A stretch of 42,505 bases of DNA from Nitrospirota bacterium (GCA_014859105.1 JACUUX010000021.1:1-42505); one strand, 5' to 3'. Numbered from the stretch's first letter, positions 24,399-34,545 are shown. Numbers and translations: made by a program. The notes: generated by a model not told the origin, from the sequence alone.

Positions 24399-24818
24399 AT
24401 GCTTGAGCTAAACAAGTGGTTTTTTGTCTTGGCCGTAAATTTTTTCATACTGCTTTTCATTTTAAATGCCATCCTGTTCAGACCCCTCCTTAAACTTTTC
24501 AAAGAAAGAGAAGATACCGTGAAAGGAGCCCTTGATGCCTCTAAAGAAATGGCAAATAAAAGGGAAGAGAGTATTGCCAGGTTAAACAGGGAGCTTGCCG
24601 AAGCAAGAAGCAAGGCAAAGGGAACTTTCGAGGCGCTTAAGGCTGAAGGTATTAACACTCAGAAAGAAGTCCTTTCTGCCACAGACTCAGAGGCTTCTCA
24701 GATACTCGACAAAGCAAAGGCAGAGATAAGGGCTGAAGCTGAAAAAGCAAGAAATGCTTTAAGAGCAGATATTGATAAGTTTTCTGACGAGATAGTAAGA
24801 AAGCTGGTGAGGGTATGA
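24399..24818 (+). CDS. atpF': F-type ATP synthase subunit b' (peripheral stalk)
   Basis: 139 residues: one N-terminal membrane segment (about 7-29, VLAVNFFILLFILNAILF) followed by a long charged coiled coil. This is the layout of b/b' stalk subunits. A GGAAGGTG precedes the ATG. It overlaps the second b-type gene by 4 bases. Having both b' and b next to delta and alpha is typical of photosynthetic bacteria, deltaproteobacteria and Nitrospirota. Membrane subunits a and c are not encoded here and must lie elsewhere. Confidence 0.9.
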   Translation: MLELNKWFFVLAVNFFILLFILNAILFRPLLKLFKEREDTVKGALDASKEMANKREESIARLNRELAEARSKAKGTFEALKAEGINTQKEVLSATDSEASQILDKAKAEIRAEAEKARNALRADIDKFSDEIVRKLVRV

Positions 24819-25432
24819 GAAAAAAAGAGGGAAGTTCAAAGATAAAAATCAATAGTAAAGGGCTTTTAAGTATTTTTGCTATTTGCGTTTTTAATATTTT
24901 ATTCATATCTTTTGCATTTGCCGCTGCCGGAGGAGAAGAAGCAGCACACCCCCCTCTATGGAAAGATTATCTATGGAAAATTATCAATTTTGGGGTTCTT
25001 GTTTTTATCATTTATAAATTCGGAAGGAAGCCACTGCAGAATTTCCTCAGAAACAGGACAGAGCTAATCGAGAAGACCCTGAATGAAGCCACAGCGGCAA
25101 AAGAGGCGTCACAGAAGGCACTCAAAGAAGTTGAGGAGAGGCTGAGGATGAAAGATGAAGAGATAGAGAAAATTATATCTGCTGCACAAAAATCCGGAGA
25201 ACAGGAGCGCGACAGGATTATTGAACAAAGTTCAAAACTCAGGGAAAAAATACTGGAACAGGCAAAAACAAATATAGAATATGAGCTTAAACATGCCAAA
25301 GAGGAGATTAAAGCCGAGGCTGTTGAATTAGCTATGGAACTTGCAGAGAAGAAACTGAAAGAGAAGTTGACAAAGGAAGAACAGGAACGACTTCTTGAAG
25401 AATCTCTTACCAAGATAGGAGGAAGAGGTTGA
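24815..25432 (+). CDS. atpF: F-type ATP synthase subunit b (peripheral stalk)
   Basis: 205 residues. A hydrophobic N-terminal stretch (about 12-35, IFAICVFNILFISFAFAAAG) looks like a signal or extra membrane segment. It is followed by the real stalk anchor YLWKIINFGVLVFIIYKFG (about 50-68) and a long amphipathic coiled coil rich in Glu and Lys. It pairs with b' to hold the F1 head still. The start overlaps b' and the end overlaps atpH, each by 4 bases, so translation is coupled. Confidence 0.93.
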   Translation: MRKKEGSSKIKINSKGLLSIFAICVFNILFISFAFAAAGGEEAAHPPLWKDYLWKIINFGVLVFIIYKFGRKPLQNFLRNRTELIEKTLNEATAAKEASQKALKEVEERLRMKDEEIEKIISAAQKSGEQERDRIIEQSSKLREKILEQAKTNIEYELKHAKEEIKAEAVELAMELAEKKLKEKLTKEEQERLLEESLTKIGGRG

Positions 25433-25968
25433 AACAAAGAAAGGAAGCAAAAAGATACGCAAAGGCACTGCTCAGAAAAGTTGGCATGGAGGATGCGTTT
25501 CAGGCACTTTCTGAGATCAGCTCAATCAATGATCTTATGCTAAAAAGCAAGGAATTCAGGAATCTGCTTGTCAATCCGCGTTTCACAGATGAAGAGAAGG
25601 AAAATGTAATCAGGGAGATTGCAGTAAAACTTAAACTTTCTGAAAATATAGTAAAATTTATTCTAGATCTGTCGCAGATTGGAGTCATCATTTTCTTGCC
25701 GGAGATTCTCAGAATAGCTACAAATCTTTATCTTGAAAGTAGACAAAAGGCTAAGGCAGTTGTTATGACACCTGCTGAAATAGGCAAGAATTATGAAGAC
25801 AAGATTAAAGCATCTCTAAAGAAAGCGACCAACAGAGATATAGAGTTAGAGTATGTTATAGACCCTTCGCTCTTGGGCGGTATTCTCGTCAAGATCGGGA
25901 GTATTATGTATGATACAAGCATAAGAGGCCAGTTAAGGCTTTTAAAAGATGAGCTTATAAAGGGGTGA
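25429..25968 (+). CDS. atpH: F-type ATP synthase subunit delta
   Basis: 179 residues of the OSCP/delta family: [16 protein letters not shown] at the N-terminus, [17 protein letters not shown] in the middle and the C-terminal [24 protein letters not shown]. It joins the b/b' stalk to the alpha3-beta3 head. The start is TTG, overlapping the atpF stop as TTGA, with GGAAGAGG just upstream; no ATG fits the family's N-terminus. atpA begins 4 bases after its stop. Confidence 0.95.
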   Translation: MKQRKEAKRYAKALLRKVGMEDAFQALSEISSINDLMLKSKEFRNLLVNPRFTDEEKENVIREIAVKLKLSENIVKFILDLSQIGVIIFLPEILRIATNLYLESRQKAKAVVMTPAEIGKNYEDKIKASLKKATNRDIELEYVIDPSLLGGILVKIGSIMYDTSIRGQLRLLKDELIKG

Positions 25969-25972
25969 TATT

Positions 25973-27490
25973 ATGGCAATTGAAGGAATCAAGACAGAAG
26001 AAATAAGTGAGCTGTTAAAGAAACAAATTACGGATTTCGAGAAAAAGGTAGATGTCAGCGAAATAGGTGTCGTTACATATCTCGGGGACGGTGTTGCAAG
26101 GGTATACGGACTTGACAATTGCATGAATATGGAGATGCTCGAATTCCCGAACGGTGTTTTTGGAATGGCACTGAACCTTGAGGAGGATGCTGTTGGTGCT
26201 ATTCTCTTCGGGGAAGACAAACTCGTCAAGGAAGGCGACATCGTTAAGCGCACCGGCAAGGTTATGTCGGTCCCGGTCGGAGAAGCCATGGTAGGGAGGG
26301 TTGTGAATGCAATCGGACAGCCGATCGACGGAAAAGGACCTATCACTACAGAGGAAACGAGACTGGTTGAAATAGTAGCACCCGGTATCATCAGGAGGCA
26401 ACCTGTCAACCAGCCCCTTCAGACAGGTCTTAAGGCAATAGACTCCATGATTCCAATAGGAAGGGGACAGAGGGAACTTTGTATCGGTGACCGTCAGATA
26501 GGCAAGACTGCCATTTTGATTGATACAATTATCAATCAGAAAGGCGGAGACGTTATTTGTGTATACTGTGCTGTCGGTCAGAGGAGACCAGCCGTTGTCA
26601 ATACAGTAAAGAAACTTGAGGACATGGGTGCAATGGAGCACACCATTGTTGTAGTTTCAACAGCAAGTGAACCTGCACCAATGCAATATATAGCTCCATA
26701 TGTGGCATGCACCATGGGTGAATATTTCAGGGATTCCGGAAGACATGCCTTTGTCGGCTATGATGACCTCACCAAACAGGCCCATTCATATAGACAGCTT
26801 TCACTCATTCTGAGAAGACCGCCTGCCCGCGAGGCATATCCCGGTGACGTTTTTTACCTCCATTCGAGATTACTTGAAAGAGCAGCAAAGATGAGCGATG
26901 CGATGGGAGGCGGTTCACTTACTGCAATACCGGTGATTGAGACTCAGGCAGGTGACGTTTCCGGATATATACCGACTAATGTCATTTCGATTACCGATGG
27001 CCAGATATATCTCGAGCCAGAGCTCTTTTATGCTGGTGTAAGACCTGCTGTTAACGCGGGCCTTTCTGTCAGCCGGGTCGGAGGTGCAGCCCAGATAAAA
27101 GCAATGAAACAGATTGCAGGAATGCTGAGGCTCGACCTTGCACAGTATAGAGAGCTTGCTGCATTTGCACAGTTCGCCTCTGACCTCGATAAGGCGACAC
27201 TCGCACAGATTGAGAGAGGGAAACGAATGATCGAGCTTTTAAAACAGGATCAGTATGTCCCTATGCCTGTTGAGGATCAGATAATAGTTATATTTGCAGG
27301 AACGCAGGGCTTTCTTGATGATGTTTCTGTTGAGGCAATAAAATCATTTGAAGAAGGATTACTCAGATATGTAAGAGCAGAGAAACAGGATCTCAGGAAG
27401 GAAATTGTTGAAAAGCAGGCAATTGACGACGACCTGAGAGCAAAGATTTCTGATGCGATAGCAGCATATAAGAAAACATTCCAGGCATAA
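25973..27490 (+). CDS. atpA: F-type ATP synthase subunit alpha
   Basis: 505 residues, standard length. Walker A-type GDRQIGKT at 172-179, [43 protein letters not shown], and [15 protein letters not shown] are all near-invariant alpha-subunit stretches. It forms the non-catalytic nucleotide sites of F1. It is co-transcribed with the other F1 genes. Confidence 0.99.
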   Translation: MAIEGIKTEEISELLKKQITDFEKKVDVSEIGVVTYLGDGVARVYGLDNCMNMEMLEFPNGVFGMALNLEEDAVGAILFGEDKLVKEGDIVKRTGKVMSVPVGEAMVGRVVNAIGQPIDGKGPITTEETRLVEIVAPGIIRRQPVNQPLQTGLKAIDSMIPIGRGQRELCIGDRQIGKTAILIDTIINQKGGDVICVYCAVGQRRPAVVNTVKKLEDMGAMEHTIVVVSTASEPAPMQYIAPYVACTMGEYFRDSGRHAFVGYDDLTKQAHSYRQLSLILRRPPAREAYPGDVFYLHSRLLERAAKMSDAMGGGSLTAIPVIETQAGDVSGYIPTNVISITDGQIYLEPELFYAGVRPAVNAGLSVSRVGGAAQIKAMKQIAGMLRLDLAQYRELAAFAQFASDLDKATLAQIERGKRMIELLKQDQYVPMPVEDQIIVIFAGTQGFLDDVSVEAIKSFEEGLLRYVRAEKQDLRKEIVEKQAIDDDLRAKISDAIAAYKKTFQA

Positions 27491-27514
27491 TGACCGTTTA
27501 ACAGGAGAATGTAG

Positions 27515-28396
27515 ATGCCAACGTTAAGGGATATAAGGAAAAGATTAAGAGCAATACAGAACACAAAAAAGATAACAGCTGCCATGAAAATGGTTGCAGC
27601 TGCAAAGCTGAGGAAGGTTCAGGACAGGATGCTGAATTTCAGGCCATATGCGACAAAGATGGAGTCGGTCCTGTCTGACCTCTCAAAAGTTGCGGAAAGG
27701 GAGATTCACCCACTTTTTGTATTGAGACCCCGGAAGACGGTTGAGCTATTAGTTATTACCTCTGATAAGGGTCTCTGTGGTGCATTCAATTCAAATCTTC
27801 TGAGGTTCGCCAGCAAGCACCTTGATGCCCTGAAACACGAGGGTGTTGAATTTACTATGAATGTCGTTGGAAGAAAGTCACGTGATTACTTCCGCAGGAG
27901 AAATGTACCGATGAGGAAGACATGGTTAGGACTTTCGGGAAGAATAGCATTTTCGGATGCACAAAATATTGCAAATGATCTTGTTGAGAATTATACAAAT
28001 GAAACGATAGATGAAGTGGTTGTCATCTTTAATGAATTTAAATCTTTGATAGCCCAGAAAGTTACCACAATGAAGCTTCTACCTATCGGTACGATTGAAC
28101 CGGAAGGCGCAGAGGCCAGAGAGCCTTCGATTTTCGGTGATTATATGTATGAACCCACACGGCAGGCTATTTTTGAAACACTTTTACCGAAATATATTGA
28201 AGTAGAGATTTACAGGGCTTTACTTGAATCATCGGCAGCTGAAGAAGCAGCACGAATGACCGCTATGGAAAATGCTACGAAGAACTGTTCTGAAATGATC
28301 GATAAAGTAACGCTCCTGGCAAACAAGGTAAGGCAGGCCTCGATCACAAAAGAATTAATGGATGTTGTTGGAGGTGTCGAGGCACTAAAGGGATAA
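27515..28396 (+). CDS. atpG: F-type ATP synthase subunit gamma
   Basis: 293 residues. The N-terminal helix LRDIRKRLRAIQNTKKITAA and the C-terminal helix RMTAMENATKNCSEMIDKVT form the rotor coiled coil. SDKGLCGAFNSNLLRF marks the Rossmann-like middle domain. It is the central rotating shaft. A CAGGAG precedes the ATG. Confidence 0.98.
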   Translation: MPTLRDIRKRLRAIQNTKKITAAMKMVAAAKLRKVQDRMLNFRPYATKMESVLSDLSKVAEREIHPLFVLRPRKTVELLVITSDKGLCGAFNSNLLRFASKHLDALKHEGVEFTMNVVGRKSRDYFRRRNVPMRKTWLGLSGRIAFSDAQNIANDLVENYTNETIDEVVVIFNEFKSLIAQKVTTMKLLPIGTIEPEGAEAREPSIFGDYMYEPTRQAIFETLLPKYIEVEIYRALLESSAAEEAARMTAMENATKNCSEMIDKVTLLANKVRQASITKELMDVVGGVEALKG

Positions 28397-28440
28397 AAAA
28401 GTTTTACAGTATAAAGTCTTTCTTGATAAAGGGGGTATGA

Positions 28441-29865
<1,425 letters not shown>

Positions 29866-29886
29866 AATAAAGGGGGAAATAATTTC

Positions 29887-30288
29887 ATGGAGAATAAATT
29901 ACTGCTTGAGGTAGTAACCCCTTATGGTCTTGTATTGAGTGAGGAAGTGGATGAGGTTGTATGTGCCGGGAGCGAAGGAGAGTTTGGTGTGCTTCCGGGA
30001 CATGTCCCGTTCTTTACAACTCTGAAAATAGGCATGCTCACCTATAAAAAAGGAAACGCAACAAGGTATGTATTTGTGAACTGGGGATATGCAGAAGTCG
30101 AACCTGATAAAGTCAGGATCCTTGCTGACAGCGCTGAGAAATCTGAAGATATAGATGTTGAAAGGGCAAAGGCTGCAATGAAAAGGGCGGAAGAAAGACT
30201 GAAACAGGCAGCGGATGTTGATTTTACAAGGGCGACATCATCTGTTGAGAGGTCTGTGACAAGAATTCAGGTAGCAGAAAGAAGATAG
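29887..30288 (+). CDS. atpC: F-type ATP synthase subunit epsilon
   Basis: 133 residues: an N-terminal beta sandwich ([39 protein letters not shown]) and a C-terminal helical hairpin rich in Arg and Glu. Epsilon couples and inhibits F1. It is the last gene of the operon, followed 32 bases later by a strong terminator. Confidence 0.97.
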   Translation: MENKLLLEVVTPYGLVLSEEVDEVVCAGSEGEFGVLPGHVPFFTTLKIGMLTYKKGNATRYVFVNWGYAEVEPDKVRILADSAEKSEDIDVERAKAAMKRAEERLKQAADVDFTRATSSVERSVTRIQVAERR

Positions 30289-30319
30289 AATAATCCTGAA
30301 GTTTAATTTTTCGAAAAAA

Positions 30320-30349
30320 GGCCATGCAAGAATGCATGGCCTTTTTTTT
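30320..30349 (+). terminator. Intrinsic terminator of the ATP synthase operon
   Basis: GGCCATGCA (30320-30328) and TGCATGGCC (30333-30341) form a perfect 9-base-pair stem with a four-base loop, followed by eight Ts. An ATG at 30332 lies in its loop and should not be taken as the start of the next gene. Confidence 0.95.
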
Positions 30350-30364
30350 GAATTTGAACAATAT

Positions 30365-31075
30365 ATGGATATTACCTTTGACAGCATCCGTGATATAAAA
30401 TTATATCAATCGAAAACAGGATACCGTTTTTCAGTAGACTCCCTTCTTCTCCATGACTTTGTGAACCTTAAAAAAGTTGACAGTATTGCTGACCTTGGAG
30501 CGGGTTCAGGTATTGTCGGAATCTTACTTGCAAAGAAATATCCTGAATCATATGTTACACTCTTTGAGATTCAGGAAAATCTTGCCGGGCTTGCGGAAAA
30601 AAACGTTATTCTGAACAACCTTCAGGACAGGGTCAAAGTAATTCAGTGCGACATAAGGGAAATACCAACTTTACAGATATCCCCGGGGTTTGACCTTATT
30701 GTTTCAAATCCACCGTTCAGAAGATTGAAGAGCGGCCTTTTAAGTCTCGGAGAAGAAAAAGCAGTAGCACGCCACGAAATAAAGCTGAACATACATGAAC
30801 TGATTGGTGCATCCTCGTCACTCTTAAAATCAAAAAAACGGTTATGTATTATTTATCACCCGTGGAGACTGCCGGAATTAATGGACATTTTAAAAAAGAA
30901 CGGCATCGAGCCGAAGAGATTGAGATTTGTTCATTCGAGAATTTCTTCAGAGGCAAAGATGGTTTTACTGGAGGCTGTCAAAAATGGAAGGGCTGGATTA
31001 AAAGTAGATAGGCCATTTTATATCTATAATGAAAAAGGAGATTATACCGAAGAGATGAAAAAGATTTATACCTAA
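30365..31075 (+). CDS. tRNA1(Val) adenine-37 N6-methyltransferase-like (YfiC/TrmN6 family)
   Basis: About 236 residues from the ATG at 30365; the frame opens at 30332, but that codon lies inside the atp terminator. The SAM-binding DLGAGSGIVGILLAKKYP and the adenine-methylase NPPF box (115-118, in SNPPFRR) mark an N6-adenine methyltransferase. The N-terminal YRFSVDSLLLHDFV matches the YfiC/TrmN6 type. The stop codon TAA (31073-31075) is supplied by the terminal repeat of the MITE-like element that begins at 31071, so the natural C-terminus may have been slightly longer or different. Confidence 0.87.
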   Translation: MDITFDSIRDIKLYQSKTGYRFSVDSLLLHDFVNLKKVDSIADLGAGSGIVGILLAKKYPESYVTLFEIQENLAGLAEKNVILNNLQDRVKVIQCDIREIPTLQISPGFDLIVSNPPFRRLKSGLLSLGEEKAVARHEIKLNIHELIGASSSLLKSKKRLCIIYHPWRLPELMDILKKNGIEPKRLRFVHSRISSEAKMVLLEAVKNGRAGLKVDRPFYIYNEKGDYTEEMKKIYT

Positions 31076-31209
31076 GTTGAGCGATTTATTATCTCATAAT
31101 GCCGCTGAGACAGGCGAGACGCCTGTCCTGCGGGTTTGAAGGCTCACCTTTCAAGTAGGACAGACGTCCCGGCTGTCCTTGATTTGTCAAAAGGGTCGCT
31201 CAAATTAGG
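31071..31209. mobile_element. 139-bp MITE-like element, copy 2, with 5-bp target duplication
   Basis: Ends CCTAAGTTGAGCGATT and GGTCGCTCAAATTAGG (13 of 16 complementary), flanked on both sides by TTATA (31066-31070 and 31210-31214). It has the same length as copy 1 at 4755-4893 but lies in the opposite orientation. Its left end gives the methyltransferase its stop codon. At its right junction the duplicated TTATA plus AT spells TATAAT, 5 bases before the recombinase ATG. Confidence 0.9.
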
Positions 31210-31221
31210 TTATAATTAGAT

Positions 31222-32106
31222 ATGGAGTTAATTAATAACTTCCTCTCTTATTTATCTGCAGAAAAAGGTCTCTCGAGAAATACCGTTGAATCATATTTCT
31301 TTGATCTTAAAAAGTTTCAGGAGTTTATGTTATCAAAGGACAGAAAATTTATCTCTTTCTCGAAATCTGATATAGTTGATTTTATTGAAAAGCTCAGAAA
31401 CGAGGGTTATTCACTATCAAGTATCTGCAGATTTATGTCTTCAATTAAGGGGTTGTGCAAATATCTCATCATAGAGGGCGTTATAAAAGAAGACCCGTCA
31501 GAAAATCTGCAGACGCCGAAACGATGGGAAAAATTACCGAAATCGCTAAGCGTTTCTGAAGTCAAATCTTTTCTGGAGGCAGGTCAGTCATCTAATACTT
31601 CTGATCCGGCCACAATAAGAGACTATGTAATGTTTGAGCTGCTTTATTCCTCCGGATTACGCGTCAGCGAATTAATATCTTTGAAACTCGAAGATATTAA
31701 TCTGGAATCAGGCTTCATAAGAGTACTGGGAAAGGGTTCAAAAGAAAGAATAGTTCCTTTCAATAATAGGGCATTAAAAGGATTGAAAATATATTTAAGC
31801 CAGCACAGACAGGATATACTGAAAAAAAAGGAATCTCCCTATCTTTTCATTACAAATAGAGGGAAGCCGATGACCAGGCAGCGTTTCTGGCAGAAGATAA
31901 AAGCACTGGGCAGAAGACTCGGCATCGATCTTTCACCCCATACGATGAGGCATTCCTTCGCCACACATCTTCTTGAAGGCGGAGCCGATTTGCGATCTTT
32001 ACAGAAAATGCTTGGCCATTCGGATATATCAACAACCCAGATATATACAAAGATTACCGCTGAAAGGCTAAAACAGGTTTATTCAAAACACCATCCAAGG
32101 GCCTGA
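31222..32106 (+). CDS. Site-specific tyrosine recombinase XerC/XerD-like
   Basis: 294 residues, typical Xer length. The N-terminal SAM-like domain (LSYLSAEKGLSRNTVESY) is followed by the catalytic set: R147 in SSGLRVSELISL, the beta-hairpin lysine in GKGSKERIVPF, H240/R243 in HTMRHSFATHLLEGGAD, LGHSDISTTQIY and the nucleophile tyrosine. It resembles XerD, used in chromosome dimer resolution, but a dedicated Xer of an integrating element cannot be excluded. It borders the accessory island on its right. There is no clear ribosome binding site; the mobile element inserted just upstream. Confidence 0.93.
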   Translation: MELINNFLSYLSAEKGLSRNTVESYFFDLKKFQEFMLSKDRKFISFSKSDIVDFIEKLRNEGYSLSSICRFMSSIKGLCKYLIIEGVIKEDPSENLQTPKRWEKLPKSLSVSEVKSFLEAGQSSNTSDPATIRDYVMFELLYSSGLRVSELISLKLEDINLESGFIRVLGKGSKERIVPFNNRALKGLKIYLSQHRQDILKKKESPYLFITNRGKPMTRQRFWQKIKALGRRLGIDLSPHTMRHSFATHLLEGGADLRSLQKMLGHSDISTTQIYTKITAERLKQVYSKHHPRA

Positions 32107-32161
32107 AAAGTTTACTCAGTTTGCCCAGTTTACCGAGTTTATTGAGTGAAAAACTTAAAAG

Positions 32162-32186
32162 AAAACTGTGTAAACTGTGTAAACTG
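32162..32186. repeat. GTGTAAACT tandem repeat, left flank of the accessory island
   Basis: AAAACTGTGTAAACTGTGTA plus AACTG; a close direct match is at 37105-37128, just before the next core gene. Confidence 0.65.
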
Positions 32187-32539
32187 ATACAAACGCATTA
32201 GGATTTGTCTGTCCAACTATGAAGATTTAATAAATTTTTCTTAAGCTTACATAAACAAGGATAATCTGGACCAGCAGTTCCAAGAGTTACATATCAGCAG
32301 ATAAATAAGTGCAAACGGTTAAATGCCTTGTCAGGATTTTCCCACCAGAGATTATATGGAATCAATAACTCTCTGTATTGCAATGATATTTTGCACCTTT
32401 CCCAAATATGCTTATTATAAACAGCATAATGGGGAAATATTGTAAAGAGACTTATTTTTCATGGGGTTAGGGTGCCCATTTTTCTGTGCTTGCAATTTCG
32501 CTTCAGTGCTTTTTATAGTCGCAATCGACCCGCAACGAA

Positions 32540-32556
32540 AATGCCCGGTGTCAGGG
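32540..32556. repeat. 17-base direct repeat, left copy
   Basis: AATGCCCGGTGTCAGGG; the right copy at 33593-33609 reads AATGCCCGGCATCAGGG (15 of 17). Together they bracket the RNA candidate and the DUF3800 gene. Confidence 0.6.
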
Positions 32557-32601
32557 AATCAAATAAATACTTATAAATTTATAAAATAAAACAATTTGAA
32601 A

Positions 32602-32698
32602 TATAGTTAATAATATTATTAACTATAAGTAATCCAGCTTGCTGGAGGTGGATGGTCCGAATGGGCCAGCGTGAGAAGCCGGTTAAACCCGGCTTTTT
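32602..32698 (+). ncRNA. Candidate structured RNA: AT palindrome, two hairpins and an intrinsic terminator
   Basis: A perfect 26-base palindrome (32602-32627) is followed by CCAGC-TT-GCTGG (32634-32645), TGGTCC-GAAT-GGGCCA (32653-32668) and a terminator hairpin AAGCCGG-TTAAAC-CCGGCTT (32676-32695) with a T run. GCTGG at 32641-32645 can instead pair with CCAGC at 32666-32670, so two exclusive folds are possible. No open frame precedes the terminator on this strand. It resembles no RNA family I recognise. The palindrome could be either part of the RNA or an operator at its promoter. Confidence 0.4.
32676..32698 (+). terminator. Intrinsic terminator without an upstream protein gene
   Basis: 7-base-pair stem (32676-32682 with 32689-32695), six-base loop and five Ts. 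On the opposite strand there is no T run, so it serves plus-strand transcription, ending exactly at the 3' end of the converging DUF3800 gene. Confidence 0.75.
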
Positions 32699-33561
32699 CA
32701 TTTTATGAATACCAAACCATATCCATCGATACATCCATCACTTGCTCTGCAATCCAACTTTGGCTTTACTGCTCCTATTATTTTTAACCAGAATAAACCC
32801 TCATCAGATTCTTGCAAAAGTCCTTTCTGTAATAATGTATATTTTTTAAGTGGATGTGCAAGGATATCGGCCAATTGAAGCCCCGCAACATTTTTCTCTT
32901 TGGGCTTTATTTTTATTTCCTTAGAAGTAAGATATTGATGGTAAAATGCGCTCGATTGATGTCGTGTCCCATTCTCATAAGTGTTGAAATAAGCTTTCTT
33001 CAATTCAAAATCTTCAGTTTTTCCACGACTCTCAGCTATAACATCACCTCTCGCCCTGCGCTTTTTTAGAAATAAGCAATAGCGCCCAAGCATATTTACA
33101 AGGCAGTAATGATATGGATGCCATGCATATGATCCATAATTCTCTATATGGTTTTTCTTGTCAATTACAACATTTATGATTGTGTAATCCGCGTTAGCTA
33201 TTAAATCAATTATTCCAGCATTAAAACGTGGAGCAGTCTCTATATTCCGTAAAATATGGAAAGCACCTCGACATTGCATTATTTCCTTGGCATGAAGAAT
33301 TACCTGTTCATCTGGATCAAAAAAGTCTCCTTTGAAGGCTTCAAAGGTTGGCACAAATTGTTCTCTGTAATAATCGAGTTTAAAAATACAGCCTGTAAGG
33401 CTAAGATAACGCTTGTCATCTTTTTCGAGTTGTGGATAATAGTCTAACGTGCCGATGACTTCTTTTTTGGCACCATGCCTGATGATAAATGGAGACTTTT
33501 CCTTTTTCCCATAAGTATGATCGCCAGACTCATCAATATATAATCTATAAATAGGTCGCAA
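32698..33561 (-). CDS. DUF3800 domain-containing protein
   Basis: 287 residues. YIDESGDHTYG at the N-terminus is the DUF3800 hallmark; the fold is RNase H-like, with acidic residues (D9, E10 here, plus the aspartate in LQLADILAHPL) as possible metal ligands. The start is TTG, 10 bases after AAGGAGA. The family is frequent in phages, mobile elements and defence islands, and its biochemical role is not established. Here it is bracketed by 17-base direct repeats and converges on the RNA candidate. Length and motifs look complete. Confidence 0.88.
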   Translation of the reverse strand: MRPIYRLYIDESGDHTYGKKEKSPFIIRHGAKKEVIGTLDYYPQLEKDDKRYLSLTGCIFKLDYYREQFVPTFEAFKGDFFDPDEQVILHAKEIMQCRGAFHILRNIETAPRFNAGIIDLIANADYTIINVVIDKKNHIENYGSYAWHPYHYCLVNMLGRYCLFLKKRRARGDVIAESRGKTEDFELKKAYFNTYENGTRHQSSAFYHQYLTSKEIKIKPKEKNVAGLQLADILAHPLKKYTLLQKGLLQESDEGLFWLKIIGAVKPKLDCRASDGCIDGYGLVFIK

Positions 33562-33592
33562 TCTAAAGTTCTCCTTTAAACGCCTTATCCAG

Positions 33593-33609
33593 AATGCCCG
33601 GCATCAGGG
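33593..33609. repeat. 17-base direct repeat, right copy
   Basis: AATGCCCGGCATCAGGG, same orientation as 32540-32556, 1.05 kb away. Confidence 0.6.
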
Positions 33610-33646
33610 CCTAAGATTTTTATCTCACTCAAACAACTCCCGAATA

Positions 33647-33998
33647 TTATTTTTTATATTTCTTCAGTTTTCTTCGTTCAACATCTTTCGCAAATTGAAT
33701 ACCTTGCTTTGTAAGTTTCCATCCCTTTACCCACTCGCCCAGCGCGTAATGCCACTTGGTAGATTTTGCCCCTTTAAGAGCATTACTGTAATATATGTAT
33801 CTGGTAAATTTTTATTACCAACTTTAGTCAAAAAAATATCAGGATAAGTTCTATCTGCTTGATCTGCTGTTACTTCTGTTTCAACATATTCTTTAATAGC
33901 ATCACAGATATAGAGGACAAATGTAATCTTTGTAACAAAAACCCCCATTCTATATTCTTCTCTGAGAAATATCTTAATTTTAAAGAAAATGAACCCAT
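33647..33998 (-). pseudogene. Frameshifted hypothetical gene
   Basis: Three overlapping pieces on the minus strand fit one broken protein. One begins at an ATG at 33998 behind a strong AAGGAG (MGSFSLKLRYFSEKNIEWGF). A second spans 33948 to about 33785 (VFVTKITFVLYICDAIKEYV ... TYPDIFLTKVGNK). A third, in another frame, ends at 33647 (ALKGAKSTKWHYALGEWVKG ... KLTKQGIQFAKDVE). The joins fall near 33945 and 33783. The C-terminal piece reads like a small winged-helix. No known family is recognised. It directly follows the glycosylase gene. Confidence 0.55.
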
Positions 33999-33999
33999 A

Positions 34000-34545
34000 T
34001 TATTCTCCTTTCTTTATACCATGGATAAAATAATGGCAATTTCCAGATAAAGGACACTGTTCGTGTTTCGGTCTTCTCGGGGTACAGATAATAGCTGCAA
34101 AATCAAGTAAAGCCAGATTAGCCTTTTTTGGATACTTACAATCTGCATAGGTTCTTGCGATATCGATGACTTGCTTATCCCGTCTTCCTTCTTTTGAAGT
34201 TGGGATACCAAAATATCTTTTAAAAACTCTTGCAACGTTACTATCAACAATCCATTCTTTCTTATTAAATGCAATTGACAGAACAATACCGGCAACATAG
34301 TCTCCAACACCTGGCAGTCTTGAAATTTCACCACGGGTCTGAGGTACCTTACCTCTAAATTTTTCCACAATCGACTGAGAAACCTCTTTAAATCTTTTTA
34401 TTCTCCATCTTAAACCGAGAGGATAAAGCATACTATTTAATTTTTTCATGTTCGTGCTGGCAACATCAGAAGGTGTTTTAAAATTCGAAAAAAAATTGAG
34501 ATAAACAGGCAGAACCTGATCAGCTTTTGTTCTCTGCAGCATCAT
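34000..34545 (-). CDS. HhH-GPD DNA glycosylase, MIG/TDG-like, N-terminally interrupted
   Basis: 181 residues from the first ATG (MMLQRTKADQVLPVY). The helix-hairpin-helix LPGVGDYVAGIVLSIAF and the catalytic aspartate in VDSNVARVFKRYF closely match the MIG-type T:G mismatch glycosylases, including the tyrosine of GDY. The same frame continues upstream to a TTG at 34629 with good family sequence (WFNKKRRDYPW, KTEEPFRILIAE), but a TGA at 34582-34584 replaces the usual arginine of PWR. The iron-sulfur site reads C-x6-H-x2-C-x5-C, with His where the second Cys is expected. Either a truncated enzyme starting at 34545 or a young pseudogene. Confidence 0.8.
   Translation of the reverse strand: MMLQRTKADQVLPVYLNFFSNFKTPSDVASTNMKKLNSMLYPLGLRWRIKRFKEVSQSIVEKFRGKVPQTRGEISRLPGVGDYVAGIVLSIAFNKKEWIVDSNVARVFKRYFGIPTSKEGRRDKQVIDIARTYADCKYPKKANLALLDFAAIICTPRRPKHEQCPLSGNCHYFIHGIKKGE

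Larger units (their letters stand above)
32107..32697. other. 591-base spacer with tandem repeats, a perfect palindrome and a terminator
   Basis: No protein gene is supported. From left to right it holds degenerate 9-10-base units (CAGTTTACC, GAGTTTATT), the GTGTAAACT repeat at 32162-32186, an unstructured AT-rich part, a direct-repeat copy at 32540-32556, the 26-base palindrome and the hairpin series listed separately. Confidence 0.7.

Noticed and set aside
30332-30364. Upstream ATG for the tRNA methyltransferase
   Set aside because: It lies in the loop of the ATP synthase terminator; the ATG at 30365 fits the family start.
31071-31209. Intrinsic terminator for the methyltransferase
   Set aside because: Hairpins are present but without T runs; the terminal repeats and target duplication fit a mobile element better.
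32110-32190. CRISPR-like array
   Set aside because: The units are 9-10 bases, adjacent and degenerate, with no spacers; no cas genes are present.
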